DNA from: Candidatus Bipolaricaulota bacterium
GTDB lineage: Bacteria; Bipolaricaulota; Bipolaricaulia; RBG-16-55-9
DNA: 5,438 nt
Direction of reading: 5' to 3'
NCBI GenBank assembly: GCA_027021605.1
Contig: JALUUA010000343.1
Location: 1-5,438, forward strand
Part shown: positions 1 to 4,931 of the stretch, one piece after another
How the letters are laid out: each line of letters starts with the position of its first letter
Position numbering within the stretch: the first letter of the stretch is position 1
The notes under the pieces: model-generated
Databases searched by the model: none
Told to the model about the DNA's origin: nothing
Seen by the model: only the letters and a program-made list of their open reading frames with translations
Made by a program: the position numbers and the translations under genes

Positions 1-306
1 ATCGACGTTCGGGTAGGCTCCCCCTCGAACCCCCTGGGGAAGGTCGTGGTGGCCCACGCCTGCGGGACGAACGGCGGCTACCCCGTCGCGAAGGCGTACT
101 TCGAGCACGGGGTGGACACCGTCGTCTACATCCACTGCGCGGGGCCGGACTCCCGCCGACTCCAAGAGGAGTTCGAGGGCAGGGGCAAGAATCTGGTGGT
201 CACGGGCCACATCGCCTCGGACGCGTTGGGGATCAACCCCTTCATCGCCGAGCTAGAGAAGCGCGGGCTGGAGGTCCGGCGGGTCAGCGGGGTCATCCCC
301 CCTTAG
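1..306 (+). CDS. Nif3-like (NGG1p-interacting factor 3 type) protein, C-terminal fragment
   Basis: The reading frame is open from the left edge to a TAG at 304-306, so only the last 101 residues are visible and the start lies outside the window. What is seen: a hydrophobic strand (GKVVVAHACG), then GGYPVAKAYFEHGVDTVVYIH, then VVTGHIASDALGINPFIAELEKRGLEV. The last block resembles the C-terminal GH-x-x-(S/T)-(E/D) region of Nif3/YbgI-type dinuclear-metal proteins, where the His and acidic residue bind metal and are followed by an amphipathic helix. Members form hexameric toroids in the cytosol and their biochemical role is unsettled; some are annotated GTP cyclohydrolase type 2. The family call is from remembered motif similarity, so it is moderate. 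It lies on the same strand as the rpsB operon, but a hairpin and a promoter separate the two, so it is probably a separate transcript. Confidence 0.5.
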   Translation: MDVRVGSPSNPLGKVVVAHACGTNGGYPVAKAYFEHGVDTVVYIHCAGPDSRRLQEEFEGRGKNLVVTGHIASDALGINPFIAELEKRGLEVRRVSGVIPP

Positions 307-307
307 G

Positions 308-323
308 GGGCCCCTTAGGGCCC
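308..323 (+). terminator. GC-only stem-loop just after the first gene, possible terminator
   Basis: GGGCCC (308-313), loop CTTA (314-317), GGGCCC (318-323) gives a perfect 6-bp all-G/C hairpin two bases after the TAG stop of the upstream gene. No T-run follows (the next bases are ACCCCAGAG), so it is not a canonical intrinsic terminator. It could be a U-less terminator or an RNA 3'-end stabiliser. The hairpin arises within a 12-nt-spaced direct repeat of CCCCTTAGGG (299-308 and 311-320), which also allows an alternative CCCCC-TTA-GGGGG hairpin at 298-310. Confidence 0.35.
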
Positions 324-332
324 ACCCCAGAG

Positions 333-362
333 TTGCGACCGGGGCCTTTCAGCTGCTATAGT
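333..362 (+). promoter_or_regulatory. Sigma70-type promoter of the rpsB operon
   Basis: TTGCGA (333-338, 4 of 6 matches to TTGACA) and TATAGT (357-362, 5 of 6 matches to TATAAT) are separated by 18 nt. The site is the AT-richest spot in an otherwise GC-rich gap and lies directly upstream of rpsB. Transcription would start near 369-370, leaving a leader of about 113 nt. The call is by eye from consensus matching. Confidence 0.5.
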
Positions 363-401
363 TATGTTCACCGAAATCCCTTAAAGAAAGGAGCGTGATC
401 C

Positions 402-454
402 CCGGAAATCAGAGGACTCGTCGCATCGGTGCGGGTTCGTCTGTCTGGTTCCGG
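402..454 (+). promoter_or_regulatory. Long stem-loop in the rpsB leader, candidate cis-regulatory RNA
   Basis: The outer stem pairs CCGGAA (402-407) with TTCCGG (449-454). After one bulged A (408) it continues with a T409-G448 wobble and CAGA (410-413) against TCTG (444-447), giving 11 pairs. Inside it, CGCA (422-425) pairs with TGCG (430-433) around a TCGG loop, and GAC (415-417) can pair with GTC (439-441). The element ends 16 nt before the rpsB Shine-Dalgarno sequence. In other bacteria S2 represses its own operon through the mRNA leader, so an S2-binding or translational-control element is a reasonable inference. No specific family match is claimed. Confidence 0.4.
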
Positions 455-470
455 CTCATCTATGGAGAAG

Positions 471-485
471 GGAGGAAACAATGTG
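471..485 (+). promoter_or_regulatory. Ribosome binding site that fixes the rpsB start at GTG 483
   Basis: GGAGGA (471-476) lies 6 nt before GTG 483-485. In-frame upstream starts exist at GTG 429 and ATG 462, but the GGAGGA falls inside the codons that would follow them, and the S2 family normally begins a few residues before the KELLExGVHFGH block. The ATG at 481-483 overlaps the real start but is out of frame and stops after four codons. Confidence 0.8.
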
Positions 486-1583
486 GGGCTCTTGACGATC
501 AAGGAGCTGCTGGAGACGGGGGTCCACTTCGGGCACCGGGTCCGCAAGTGGAACCCGAAGATGCGGCCGTACATCTATACCGAGCGCAAGGGGATTCACA
601 TCATCGACCTGGAGAAGACGATCCAGCTCTTTGAGGAAGCGTACTACTTCGTCCGGGACTCGATCGCCCAGGGCAAGGAGATTCTGTTTGTAGGGACGAA
701 GCGCCAGGTGCAGAAGACGATCGAGGAGGAGGCCCAGCGCTGCGGGGCGCATTACGTCAACCGCCGCTGGCTGGGCGGGACCCTCACGAATTTCCCCGTG
801 ATCAAGAGCCGCATTGACCGCATGAAGGAACTGGAGGAATACGAGGAGAAGGGCGGGCTGGACAAGCTCCCCAAGAAGGAAGCGATGCGCTACCGCCGCG
901 AGCTGGAGAAGCTGCGCCGGAACTTGGCGGGCCTGCGCAACATGACCCGCCTGCCCGATATTCTGTTTGTGGTGGACACCCAGGTCGAGGCCAACGCGGT
1001 GCACGAGGCCAAACTGCTGGGAATCCCCGTGGTCGCGCTCATCGACACGAACTGCGACCCCGACCCCATCGACTACCCCATCCCCGGAAACGACGACGCC
1101 ATCAAGGCCACCAAGCTCATCATCTCCCGCATCGCCGACGCCGTGATCGAGGGCCGGGAGGGCCGCACGCCCACGCCCGCCGCGGAGAAGGCGGAGGCAG
1201 AAGCGGAGGCCAAGGCAGAGGCCGAGGCCGAAACGAAACCCGAAGCCGAGGTGGCCGTGGAGGTCCCGGCGGAGGCGCTCGCCGAGGCCGGAGTCGAGGC
1301 CGAGGAGGCGGTGGCCGTGGCGACGGCGGTGGCGACCGCCGAGCCGGAGCTCTCCGTGGCCCCCGACGGGGCCGAAGCCCCCGCCGTGGAGTCGGAGTCG
1401 AAGGGGGCCGAGGTCGAGGGCCAAAGCGGCGAGGCGGGGGAAGCGGAGACGGAGGAAGCAGCCGAAGCGGGAGCTGAAGCCGAAACCGAAACCGAAACCG
1501 CAACCACAACCACAGCCCAAGAAGCTGCACCTGCTGCAACGCGGGACGACAACGACGAAGACGAAACGGGAAAGGAAGGGTGA
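483..1583 (+). CDS. rpsB: 30S ribosomal protein S2 with a long Ala/Glu-rich C-terminal extension
   Basis: Encodes 366 residues from GTG 483. Residues 1-229 are a complete S2 core: TIKELLETGVHFGHR near the N-terminus, then WNPKMRPYIYTERKGIHIIDL, GKEILFVGTKRQ, YVNRRWLGGTLTNF, a charged coiled-coil hairpin (KELEEYEEKGGL to LEKLRRNL), LPDILFVVDT, and IPVVALIDTNCDPDPIDYPIPGNDDA. S2 binds late to the back of the 30S subunit and is needed to recruit S1. Residues 230-366 are a low-complexity tail of Ala, Glu, Thr, Val, Pro and Gly with no Cys, His, Met, Ile or aromatic residue; it ends in a very acidic DDNDEDETGKEG. Family members are usually about 230-260 residues, so the tail adds roughly half again. 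It is probably disordered and surface-exposed, with function unknown. The gene heads the rpsB-tsf-pyrH cluster, and its TGA lies 8 nt before tsf. A structured leader suggests feedback control. Confidence 0.96.
   Translation: MGLLTIKELLETGVHFGHRVRKWNPKMRPYIYTERKGIHIIDLEKTIQLFEEAYYFVRDSIAQGKEILFVGTKRQVQKTIEEEAQRCGAHYVNRRWLGGTLTNFPVIKSRIDRMKELEEYEEKGGLDKLPKKEAMRYRRELEKLRRNLAGLRNMTRLPDILFVVDTQVEANAVHEAKLLGIPVVALIDTNCDPDPIDYPIPGNDDAIKATKLIISRIADAVIEGREGRTPTPAAEKAEAEAEAKAEAEAETKPEAEVAVEVPAEALAEAGVEAEEAVAVATAVATAEPELSVAPDGAEAPAVESESKGAEVEGQSGEAGEAETEEAAEAGAEAETETETATTTTAQEAAPAATRDDNDEDETGKEG
1480..1497 (+). repeat. Hexanucleotide repeat (CCGAAA)x3 in the rpsB tail
   Basis: Three perfect CCGAAA units, continuing as imperfect ACC-rich units to about 1516, encode the ETETETATTTT stretch of the S2 tail. 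Hexamer slippage or expansion is a plausible way for the tail to have grown. This stretch is more A-rich than the core of the gene. Confidence 0.8.
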
Positions 1584-1591
1584 AGCACGCG

Positions 1592-2209
1592 ATGAGCACC
1601 ACCATCACGCCGGACGCCGTCCGTCAGCTCCGGGAGGAGACGGGCGTCGGGATCATGGACTGCAAGCGCGCCCTGGAGAAGAGCGGCGGCGACATCGAGA
1701 AGGCCAAGAAAATCCTGCGGGAAGAGGGGAAGGCGGCGCTGGCGGAGCTGAGCAGCCGCGCGGCCACCGAGGGCCGCGTGGACGCCTACATCCACCACAA
1801 CGGCAAGATCGGGGTCTTGGTGGAAGTCGACTGCAACACGGACTTCACCGCCAACAGCCAGGCGTTTCGGGAGTTCGTGCAGGGGCTGGCCAAGCACATC
1901 GCCGCGGCCTCCCCGCCGCCCCGGTACATCTCCCCGGAGGACGTCCCCGAGGAGATTCTCGAGAACGAGCGGGAGATCTACCGCAAGCAAGCGGAAAAGG
2001 AGGGCAAGCCGCCGGAGATCGCCGAGAAGATCGTGGAGGGGCGGCTCAAGAAGTTTTATGAAGAAGTTTGCCTGCTCAAGCAGCCTTATGTGATGGACCC
2101 CGAGGGCAAGATGACCGTCGAGGACGCCTTGGGGGAGCTCGTCTCCAAGGTGGGCGAGAACGTCGTGATCCGCCGTTTCGCCCGCTTCGAGGTGGGACGC
2201 GACGGCTAA
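1592..2209 (+). CDS. tsf: Translation elongation factor Ts (short form)
   Basis: Encodes 205 residues from ATG 1592. EF-Ts is the cytosolic guanine-nucleotide exchange factor that releases GDP from EF-Tu. The N-terminal UBA-like domain (about 6-50) contains VRQLREETGVGIMDCKRAL and GGDIEKA. The core follows, with the EF-Tu contact region GKIGVLVEVDCNTDF (71-85), a coiled-coil-like insert (about 118-160), and the closing LLKQPYVMD and VSKVGENVVIRRFARFEVG. One core repeat is present instead of two, as in Thermus; E. coli EF-Ts is about 280 residues. The usual TDFV motif reads TDFT here (83-86), keeping the Asp and Phe that contact EF-Tu. A GTG at 1580 is in frame and overlaps the rpsB TGA, but ATG 1592 matches the family N-terminus better. 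GGAAGGG (1574-1580) is the likely ribosome binding site, spaced rather far at 11 nt; translational coupling to rpsB is likely. Confidence 0.96.
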   Translation: MSTTITPDAVRQLREETGVGIMDCKRALEKSGGDIEKAKKILREEGKAALAELSSRAATEGRVDAYIHHNGKIGVLVEVDCNTDFTANSQAFREFVQGLAKHIAAASPPPRYISPEDVPEEILENEREIYRKQAEKEGKPPEIAEKIVEGRLKKFYEEVCLLKQPYVMDPEGKMTVEDALGELVSKVGENVVIRRFARFEVGRDG

Positions 2210-2219
2210 CGCTTAGGGC

Positions 2220-2909
2220 ATGAGAGCCCTCCTTAAGCTCTCCGGCACGGCCTTCGGAAAGGCGGGGCTGGAGAGAGAATCCCTGGAGTACGTGGCCGCT
2301 GAGCTCGCGGCGGCCCTTTCTCTTTCTTCTTCGGGGGATGTCGAGCTGGCCGTGGTCGTGGGAGGGGGGAACCTGGTGCGGGGGCGGGACCTCCCCCGGA
2401 TGGACCGCGCCATTGCCGACCAGATGGGGATGCTCGCCACCGTGATCAACGGCTTGGCCCTGCAGGAGGCCCTCTCCCAGAGGGGCATCCCCGCGGCCCT
2501 CCAGTCCGCGGTGGCCGTCCCGTGGGCCGAGCCCGTGGACCCCCGAAGGGCCCGCGAGGCCCTCTCCCAAAAGCGCGTGGTGATCTTCGCGGGCGGGACG
2601 GGGAACCCCTTCGTCACCACCGACACGGCCGCGGCGATCCGGGCTGCCGAGATCAATGCCGAGGTGCTCCTCAAGGCCACCGACGTGGACGGGGTCTACA
2701 CCGCCGACCCGAAGCGCGACCCCTCAGCGCAGAAAATCCCCTCGCTGACGTACGAGCGGGCGATCCACGAGCGCCTGGGGGTGATGGACCTCGCGGCCCT
2801 GGCCCTCTGCGAGCAGTATGGAATCCCCATCGTCGTCTTCGACTTCTTCCGCGAGGGGAACCTCCAGAGGGTTCTGGAGGGCGAGGAAATCGGGACGCGG
2901 GTGTCTTAA
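2220..2909 (+). CDS. pyrH: UMP kinase (uridylate kinase)
   Basis: Encodes 229 residues of the amino-acid-kinase fold. It phosphorylates UMP to UDP with ATP in pyrimidine nucleotide synthesis and is typically a homohexamer. Visible motifs: KLSG (6-9, phosphate binding), VVVGGGNLVRG (45-55), MDRAIADQMGMLATVINGLALQ (61-82, UMP-binding region), VVIFAGGTGNPFVTTDTAA (120-138), LLKATDVDGVYTADP (150-164) and VMDLAALALC (188-197), followed by the normal family ending GNLQRVLEGEEIGTRVS. The common Glu/Gln after KLSG is Thr here. ATG 2220 is chosen because KLSG sits at the right distance; only a weak AGGG (2215-2218) precedes it, so translation is probably coupled to tsf, which ends 10 nt upstream. The family's frequent neighbour frr is missing. 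The TAA stop is embedded in a coding-like hexanucleotide array described separately. Confidence 0.96.
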   Translation: MRALLKLSGTAFGKAGLERESLEYVAAELAAALSLSSSGDVELAVVVGGGNLVRGRDLPRMDRAIADQMGMLATVINGLALQEALSQRGIPAALQSAVAVPWAEPVDPRRAREALSQKRVVIFAGGTGNPFVTTDTAAAIRAAEINAEVLLKATDVDGVYTADPKRDPSAQKIPSLTYERAIHERLGVMDLAALALCEQYGIPIVVFDFFREGNLQRVLEGEEIGTRVS

Positions 2910-2942
2910 GCTGAAGCTGAAGCTGAAGCTAAAGCCGAAGCC
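2907..2942 (+). repeat. Six-unit hexanucleotide array overlapping the pyrH stop codon
   Basis: The units read TAAGCT, GAAGCT, GAAGCT, GAAGCT, AAAGCC, GAAGCC. The first unit is the pyrH TAA stop plus the next codon, in exact register with the array. It differs from the GAAGCT unit by one base (T for G at 2907). GCT and GAA codons are uncommon in the surrounding GC-rich genes, so the array stands out in composition. Confidence 0.9.
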
Positions 2943-2963
2943 GGGTCCGAGGCCGCCCCTTAA
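2910..2963 (+). other. In-frame Ala/Glu codons after the pyrH stop (hidden, lost or read-through tail)
   Basis: In the pyrH frame, directly after TAA 2907-2909, the codons read AEAEAEAKAEAGSEAAP and then stop at TAA 2961-2963. The first 11 residues are identical to residues 237-247 of the S2 tail (1191-1223). No start codon or ribosome binding site precedes it, so it is not a separate gene. It may be a former C-terminal tail cut off by a GAA-to-TAA change, a read-through extension, or a sequencing or assembly error. The in-frame match is seen directly; translation is not shown. Confidence 0.45.
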
Positions 2964-2972
2964 GCCCTTAAC

Positions 2973-4244
2973 TTACGTCTTCTTTTCCAGGGAGACGAGC
3001 TCCTCTTCCGTCGGGGCCGGGGTGAGCTCCGGCAGCCGCCAGGCGGCCAGCAGCGATACCAACACAAAGACCGCGGCCGTGACGGCAAACGGGGCCCGCA
3101 GCCCCAGCCACAGGGCCACGGCGCTTCCCGCAAGCGGAGCGACGGCCCGCGCGCCGGAGACGATCGTGTTGTCCAGCCCGTAGACCGTCCCCTCGATCCC
3201 GGGGCGGGTGTAGCCCGCCAAGAGCGCTCCCACCGTGGGCATGACGCCCCCCAACGCGATGCCCACCAGGGCCTGCAGGGCCAGGAGCTGCCAGCCCGAG
3301 GTCACCAAGCTCTGCAGCCCGTACAGCAGGGCCGCCAAAGCTGCGCAGATCGTCACGATGCGGCGGTGGCCGATCCGATCGCCTAGCTTCCCCAAGTAGA
3401 CGGCGCTGGCGGTGGTGGTGGCCGAGGCGATCCCGATCACGAGTCCCGTGAAGGTGTTCACCCCCAAGCCCACCCCGCCGCGGGCGAGCAGCATCGCCAG
3501 AAAGAGCGGCATCACGGGGATGACCATCATCCGGCCCAGCTGGGTGAGGAAGCGCATGAGATACGCAACGCGCACCCCGGGGGAGCTGAGCACGTCGTGC
3601 CACAGCTTAAGCACCCCTTGGGTCTCGTCCGCCTCGGCAGAGGGAGCGGGCTTCTGCTCCCGGATCCCCACCAAGACGAGCACCCCGGCGAGGAAGAGCA
3701 GCGAGGCCGTAACGTAAAACGCGGCCCGATACCCGAGGAGGTCGGCGACCGTCCCGCCGATGAGGGGGCCCAAGGCCACCCCGCCCGCCAAGCCCGACTG
3801 CAGAAGTCCCATCGCGTACCCCACCCGCTCCCGGGGCGCGGCGGCGGCCACCAGGGCGTTGAGCGCGGAGACCGTGCCCGTGATCAGGCCCTGAACGAGA
3901 CGCAGGAGGACGAGCTCCTCCGCGGAGCGGGCGAAGGCCATCCACAGCAAAATCAAAGAGCCCCCGAACATGGCCCGCTCCACCATGAGCTTTCTGCCGA
4001 AGCGGTCCGCGAGCATCCCCCAGAAGGGCGAGGCGATCATCATCGTAAGGGCCTGCCCCGAGAAGACCAAGCCCGCCAAGAGCTCCAAACTGGTCCCCGT
4101 GGTGGAGCCCAGCTCCTTCACGTAGAGGGGCAGAAACGGGAAGATGCTCGAGAACCCCACCGCGGTCATCAGCTGGGCGAAGAAGGCGATATAAAGGGTG
4201 CGCTGCCACCCCTCGCCCCAAAGCCCCCTCAGGCGCCTTCCCAT
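2973..4244 (-). CDS. MFS transporter, DHA1-like drug:H+ antiporter family
   Basis: Encodes 423 residues with about 12 hydrophobic segments (roughly 17-40, 54-75, 90-106, 110-133, 143-165, 170-192, then 224-252, 260-282, 296-312, 318-343, 353-378, 383-402) in two halves joined by a hydrophilic loop (195-222). It has MFS motif A, GMLADRFGRKLMV (76-88), and a second-half copy, GKLGDRIGHRRIV (285-297). Arg115 in RLVQGLITG fits motif B. GLAGGVALGPLIGG (151-164) fits motif C, which is typical of antiporters. An inner-membrane proton-driven exporter is expected; the substrate cannot be read from the sequence. ATG 4244 is the only good start, but no purine-rich ribosome binding site precedes it. It begins 12 nt after the msrA stop, so coupling to msrA is likely. 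It converges on pyrH with a 63-nt gap. The tail is charged (TEEELVSLEKKT). Confidence 0.88.
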   Translation of the reverse strand: MGRRLRGLWGEGWQRTLYIAFFAQLMTAVGFSSIFPFLPLYVKELGSTTGTSLELLAGLVFSGQALTMMIASPFWGMLADRFGRKLMVERAMFGGSLILLWMAFARSAEELVLLRLVQGLITGTVSALNALVAAAAPRERVGYAMGLLQSGLAGGVALGPLIGGTVADLLGYRAAFYVTASLLFLAGVLVLVGIREQKPAPSAEADETQGVLKLWHDVLSSPGVRVAYLMRFLTQLGRMMVIPVMPLFLAMLLARGGVGLGVNTFTGLVIGIASATTTASAVYLGKLGDRIGHRRIVTICAALAALLYGLQSLVTSGWQLLALQALVGIALGGVMPTVGALLAGYTRPGIEGTVYGLDNTIVSGARAVAPLAGSAVALWLGLRAPFAVTAAVFVLVSLLAAWRLPELTPAPTEEELVSLEKKT

Positions 4245-4256
4245 AACGGGGAGAGT

Positions 4257-4745
4257 TTACAACGTAGGGGGCTGGCAGGCGATCCCGTGCTTCTCGAAGT
4301 AGCGCTGGTGGTACTCTTCTGCGCGGTAGAACTCCCGGGCGGGGACGATCTCCGTGACGATGGGGCGGTCATACAGACCGCTCTGCTCGAGCCTCCGGCG
4401 GGAGGCTTCTGCCAGGCGGCGCTGCTCCTCCGTGTGGTAGAAGATCACGGAGCGGTATTGGGTGCCCACGTCGGGGCCCTGGCGGTTGCGCTGCGTGGGG
4501 TCGTGGCATCGCCAGAACACGTCGAGAAGCTCCTCGTACGAGACCTGCTCGGGGTCATACTCGACTTGGACGACCTCGGCGTGGCCCGTCTCGCCGGTGC
4601 AGACTTGTTCGTAGGTGGGGTTGGGGACGGAGCCGCCCATGTAGCCCACGGTCGTGTTCACAACACCGGGCACTTGGCGAAACGTGGCCTCGACGTGCCA
4701 GAAACATCCGGCTCCGAAGGTCGCAAGGGCTGTGGGTGTGGGCAT
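4257..4745 (-). CDS. msrA: Peptide methionine-S-sulfoxide reductase
   Basis: Encodes 162 residues. MsrA reduces the S-diastereomer of methionine sulfoxide in proteins, restoring oxidised methionine with thioredoxin as the usual reductant; no signal peptide is seen, so it is cytosolic. The catalytic motif GCFW is at 13-16 with Cys14 as nucleophile. Other family blocks are GVVNTTVGYMGGSVPNPTYE (27-46), TGHAEVVQVEYDP (53-65), HDPTQRNRQGPDVGTQYRS (81-99) and a C-terminal YFEKHGIACQ. Cys157 in that last block is the likely resolving cysteine, comparable to the Cys13/Cys154 arrangement of the mycobacterial enzyme. Cys49 and Cys80 are also present. Length is normal for a single-domain MsrA; no MsrB fusion is visible. 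It lies 46 nt downstream of the tRNA-Lys gene and upstream of the MFS gene on the same strand. Confidence 0.96.
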   Translation of the reverse strand: MPTPTALATFGAGCFWHVEATFRQVPGVVNTTVGYMGGSVPNPTYEQVCTGETGHAEVVQVEYDPEQVSYEELLDVFWRCHDPTQRNRQGPDVGTQYRSVIFYHTEEQRRLAEASRRRLEQSGLYDRPIVTEIVPAREFYRAEEYHQRYFEKHGIACQPPTL

Positions 4746-4749
4746 TGGG

Positions 4750-4758
4750 TCACCCCTC
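4750..4758 (-). promoter_or_regulatory. msrA ribosome binding site
   Basis: On the minus strand GAGGGGTGA (4758 down to 4750) precedes ATG 4745-4743, with GAGGGG ending 7 nt before the start. It closely matches the anti-Shine-Dalgarno complement and supports this start. Confidence 0.7.
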
Positions 4759-4791
4759 GATGGACGATCACAGAAGAAAGAGCACGTAGGG

Positions 4792-4864
4792 TGGGCCCGG
4801 AGGGACTCGAACCCCCAACCTTCTGGTTAAAAGCCAGCTGCTCTGCCAGTTGAGCTACGGGCCC
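4792..4864 (-). tRNA. tRNA-Lys, anticodon UUU
   Basis: A 73-nt cloverleaf reads on the minus strand. The acceptor GGGCCCG pairs perfectly with CGGGCCC, the D stem is GCTC/GAGC, and the anticodon arm is CTGG-CTTTTAA-CCAG with TTT at 4831-4829. The T arm GGGGG-TTCGAGT-CCCTC has one G-U pair, the variable loop is AGGTT, and the discriminator base is A. The outermost anticodon-stem pair is G27-A43, a mismatch. The genomic 3' continuation is CCC rather than CCA, so the CCA end must be added enzymatically. Confidence 0.95.
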
Positions 4865-4876
4865 CTGGGTGTCAAT

Positions 4877-4905
4877 AGCCTACCGGAAATCCGCCTGCTC
4901 TTCAA
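4877..4905 (-). promoter_or_regulatory. Possible promoter of tRNA-Lys (and perhaps msrA-MFS)
   Basis: On the minus strand TTGAAG (4905-4900) and TAGGCT (4882-4877) are separated by 17 nt. The tRNA 5' end follows 12 nt later. The -35 matches consensus at 4 of 6 positions and the -10 only at 3 of 6, so the call rests mainly on spacing and position. Confidence 0.35.
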
Positions 4906-4931
4906 CCAAATCTTTCCCGTACCTAACGGCT

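Noticed and set aside
429..482. Longer rpsB N-terminus from GTG 429 or ATG 462
   Set aside because: It would place the strong GGAGGA site inside the coding region and add residues not usual in S2.
395..634. Small plus-strand frame starting at GTG 395 after AAAGGAG
   Set aside because: The purine run is only 1 nt from the GTG, the frame overlaps rpsB for most of its length and the product is unrecognisable. A short leader peptide cannot be fully excluded.
456..1520. Minus-strand open frame of 354 codons opposite rpsB
   Set aside because: The product is Gly/Leu/Arg low complexity produced by the complement of S2 codons; there is no family resemblance.
1073..1990. Long minus-strand open frame opposite the rpsB tail and tsf
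   Set aside because: It is antisense to two certain genes; its Ser/Ala-rich product mirrors the Ala/Glu repeats and GC-rich codons rather than any known fold.
2905..2964. Two CTTAAG palindromes (2905-2910 and 2959-2964) flanking the repeat array as mobile-element ends
   Set aside because: Six-base palindromes 48 nt apart are too short, and there is no target duplication or transposase.
2818..3183. Plus-strand frame giving an LKLKLKLKLK product after pyrH
   Set aside because: It is the hexanucleotide array read in another frame and then antisense of the MFS gene; no start signal.
3597..4853. Plus-strand open frame of 418 codons opposite the MFS gene and msrA, running into the tRNA
   Set aside because: It is antisense to two well-supported genes and a tRNA; the product is Gly/Arg/His-rich with no motif. 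Long shadows are expected in GC-rich DNA.
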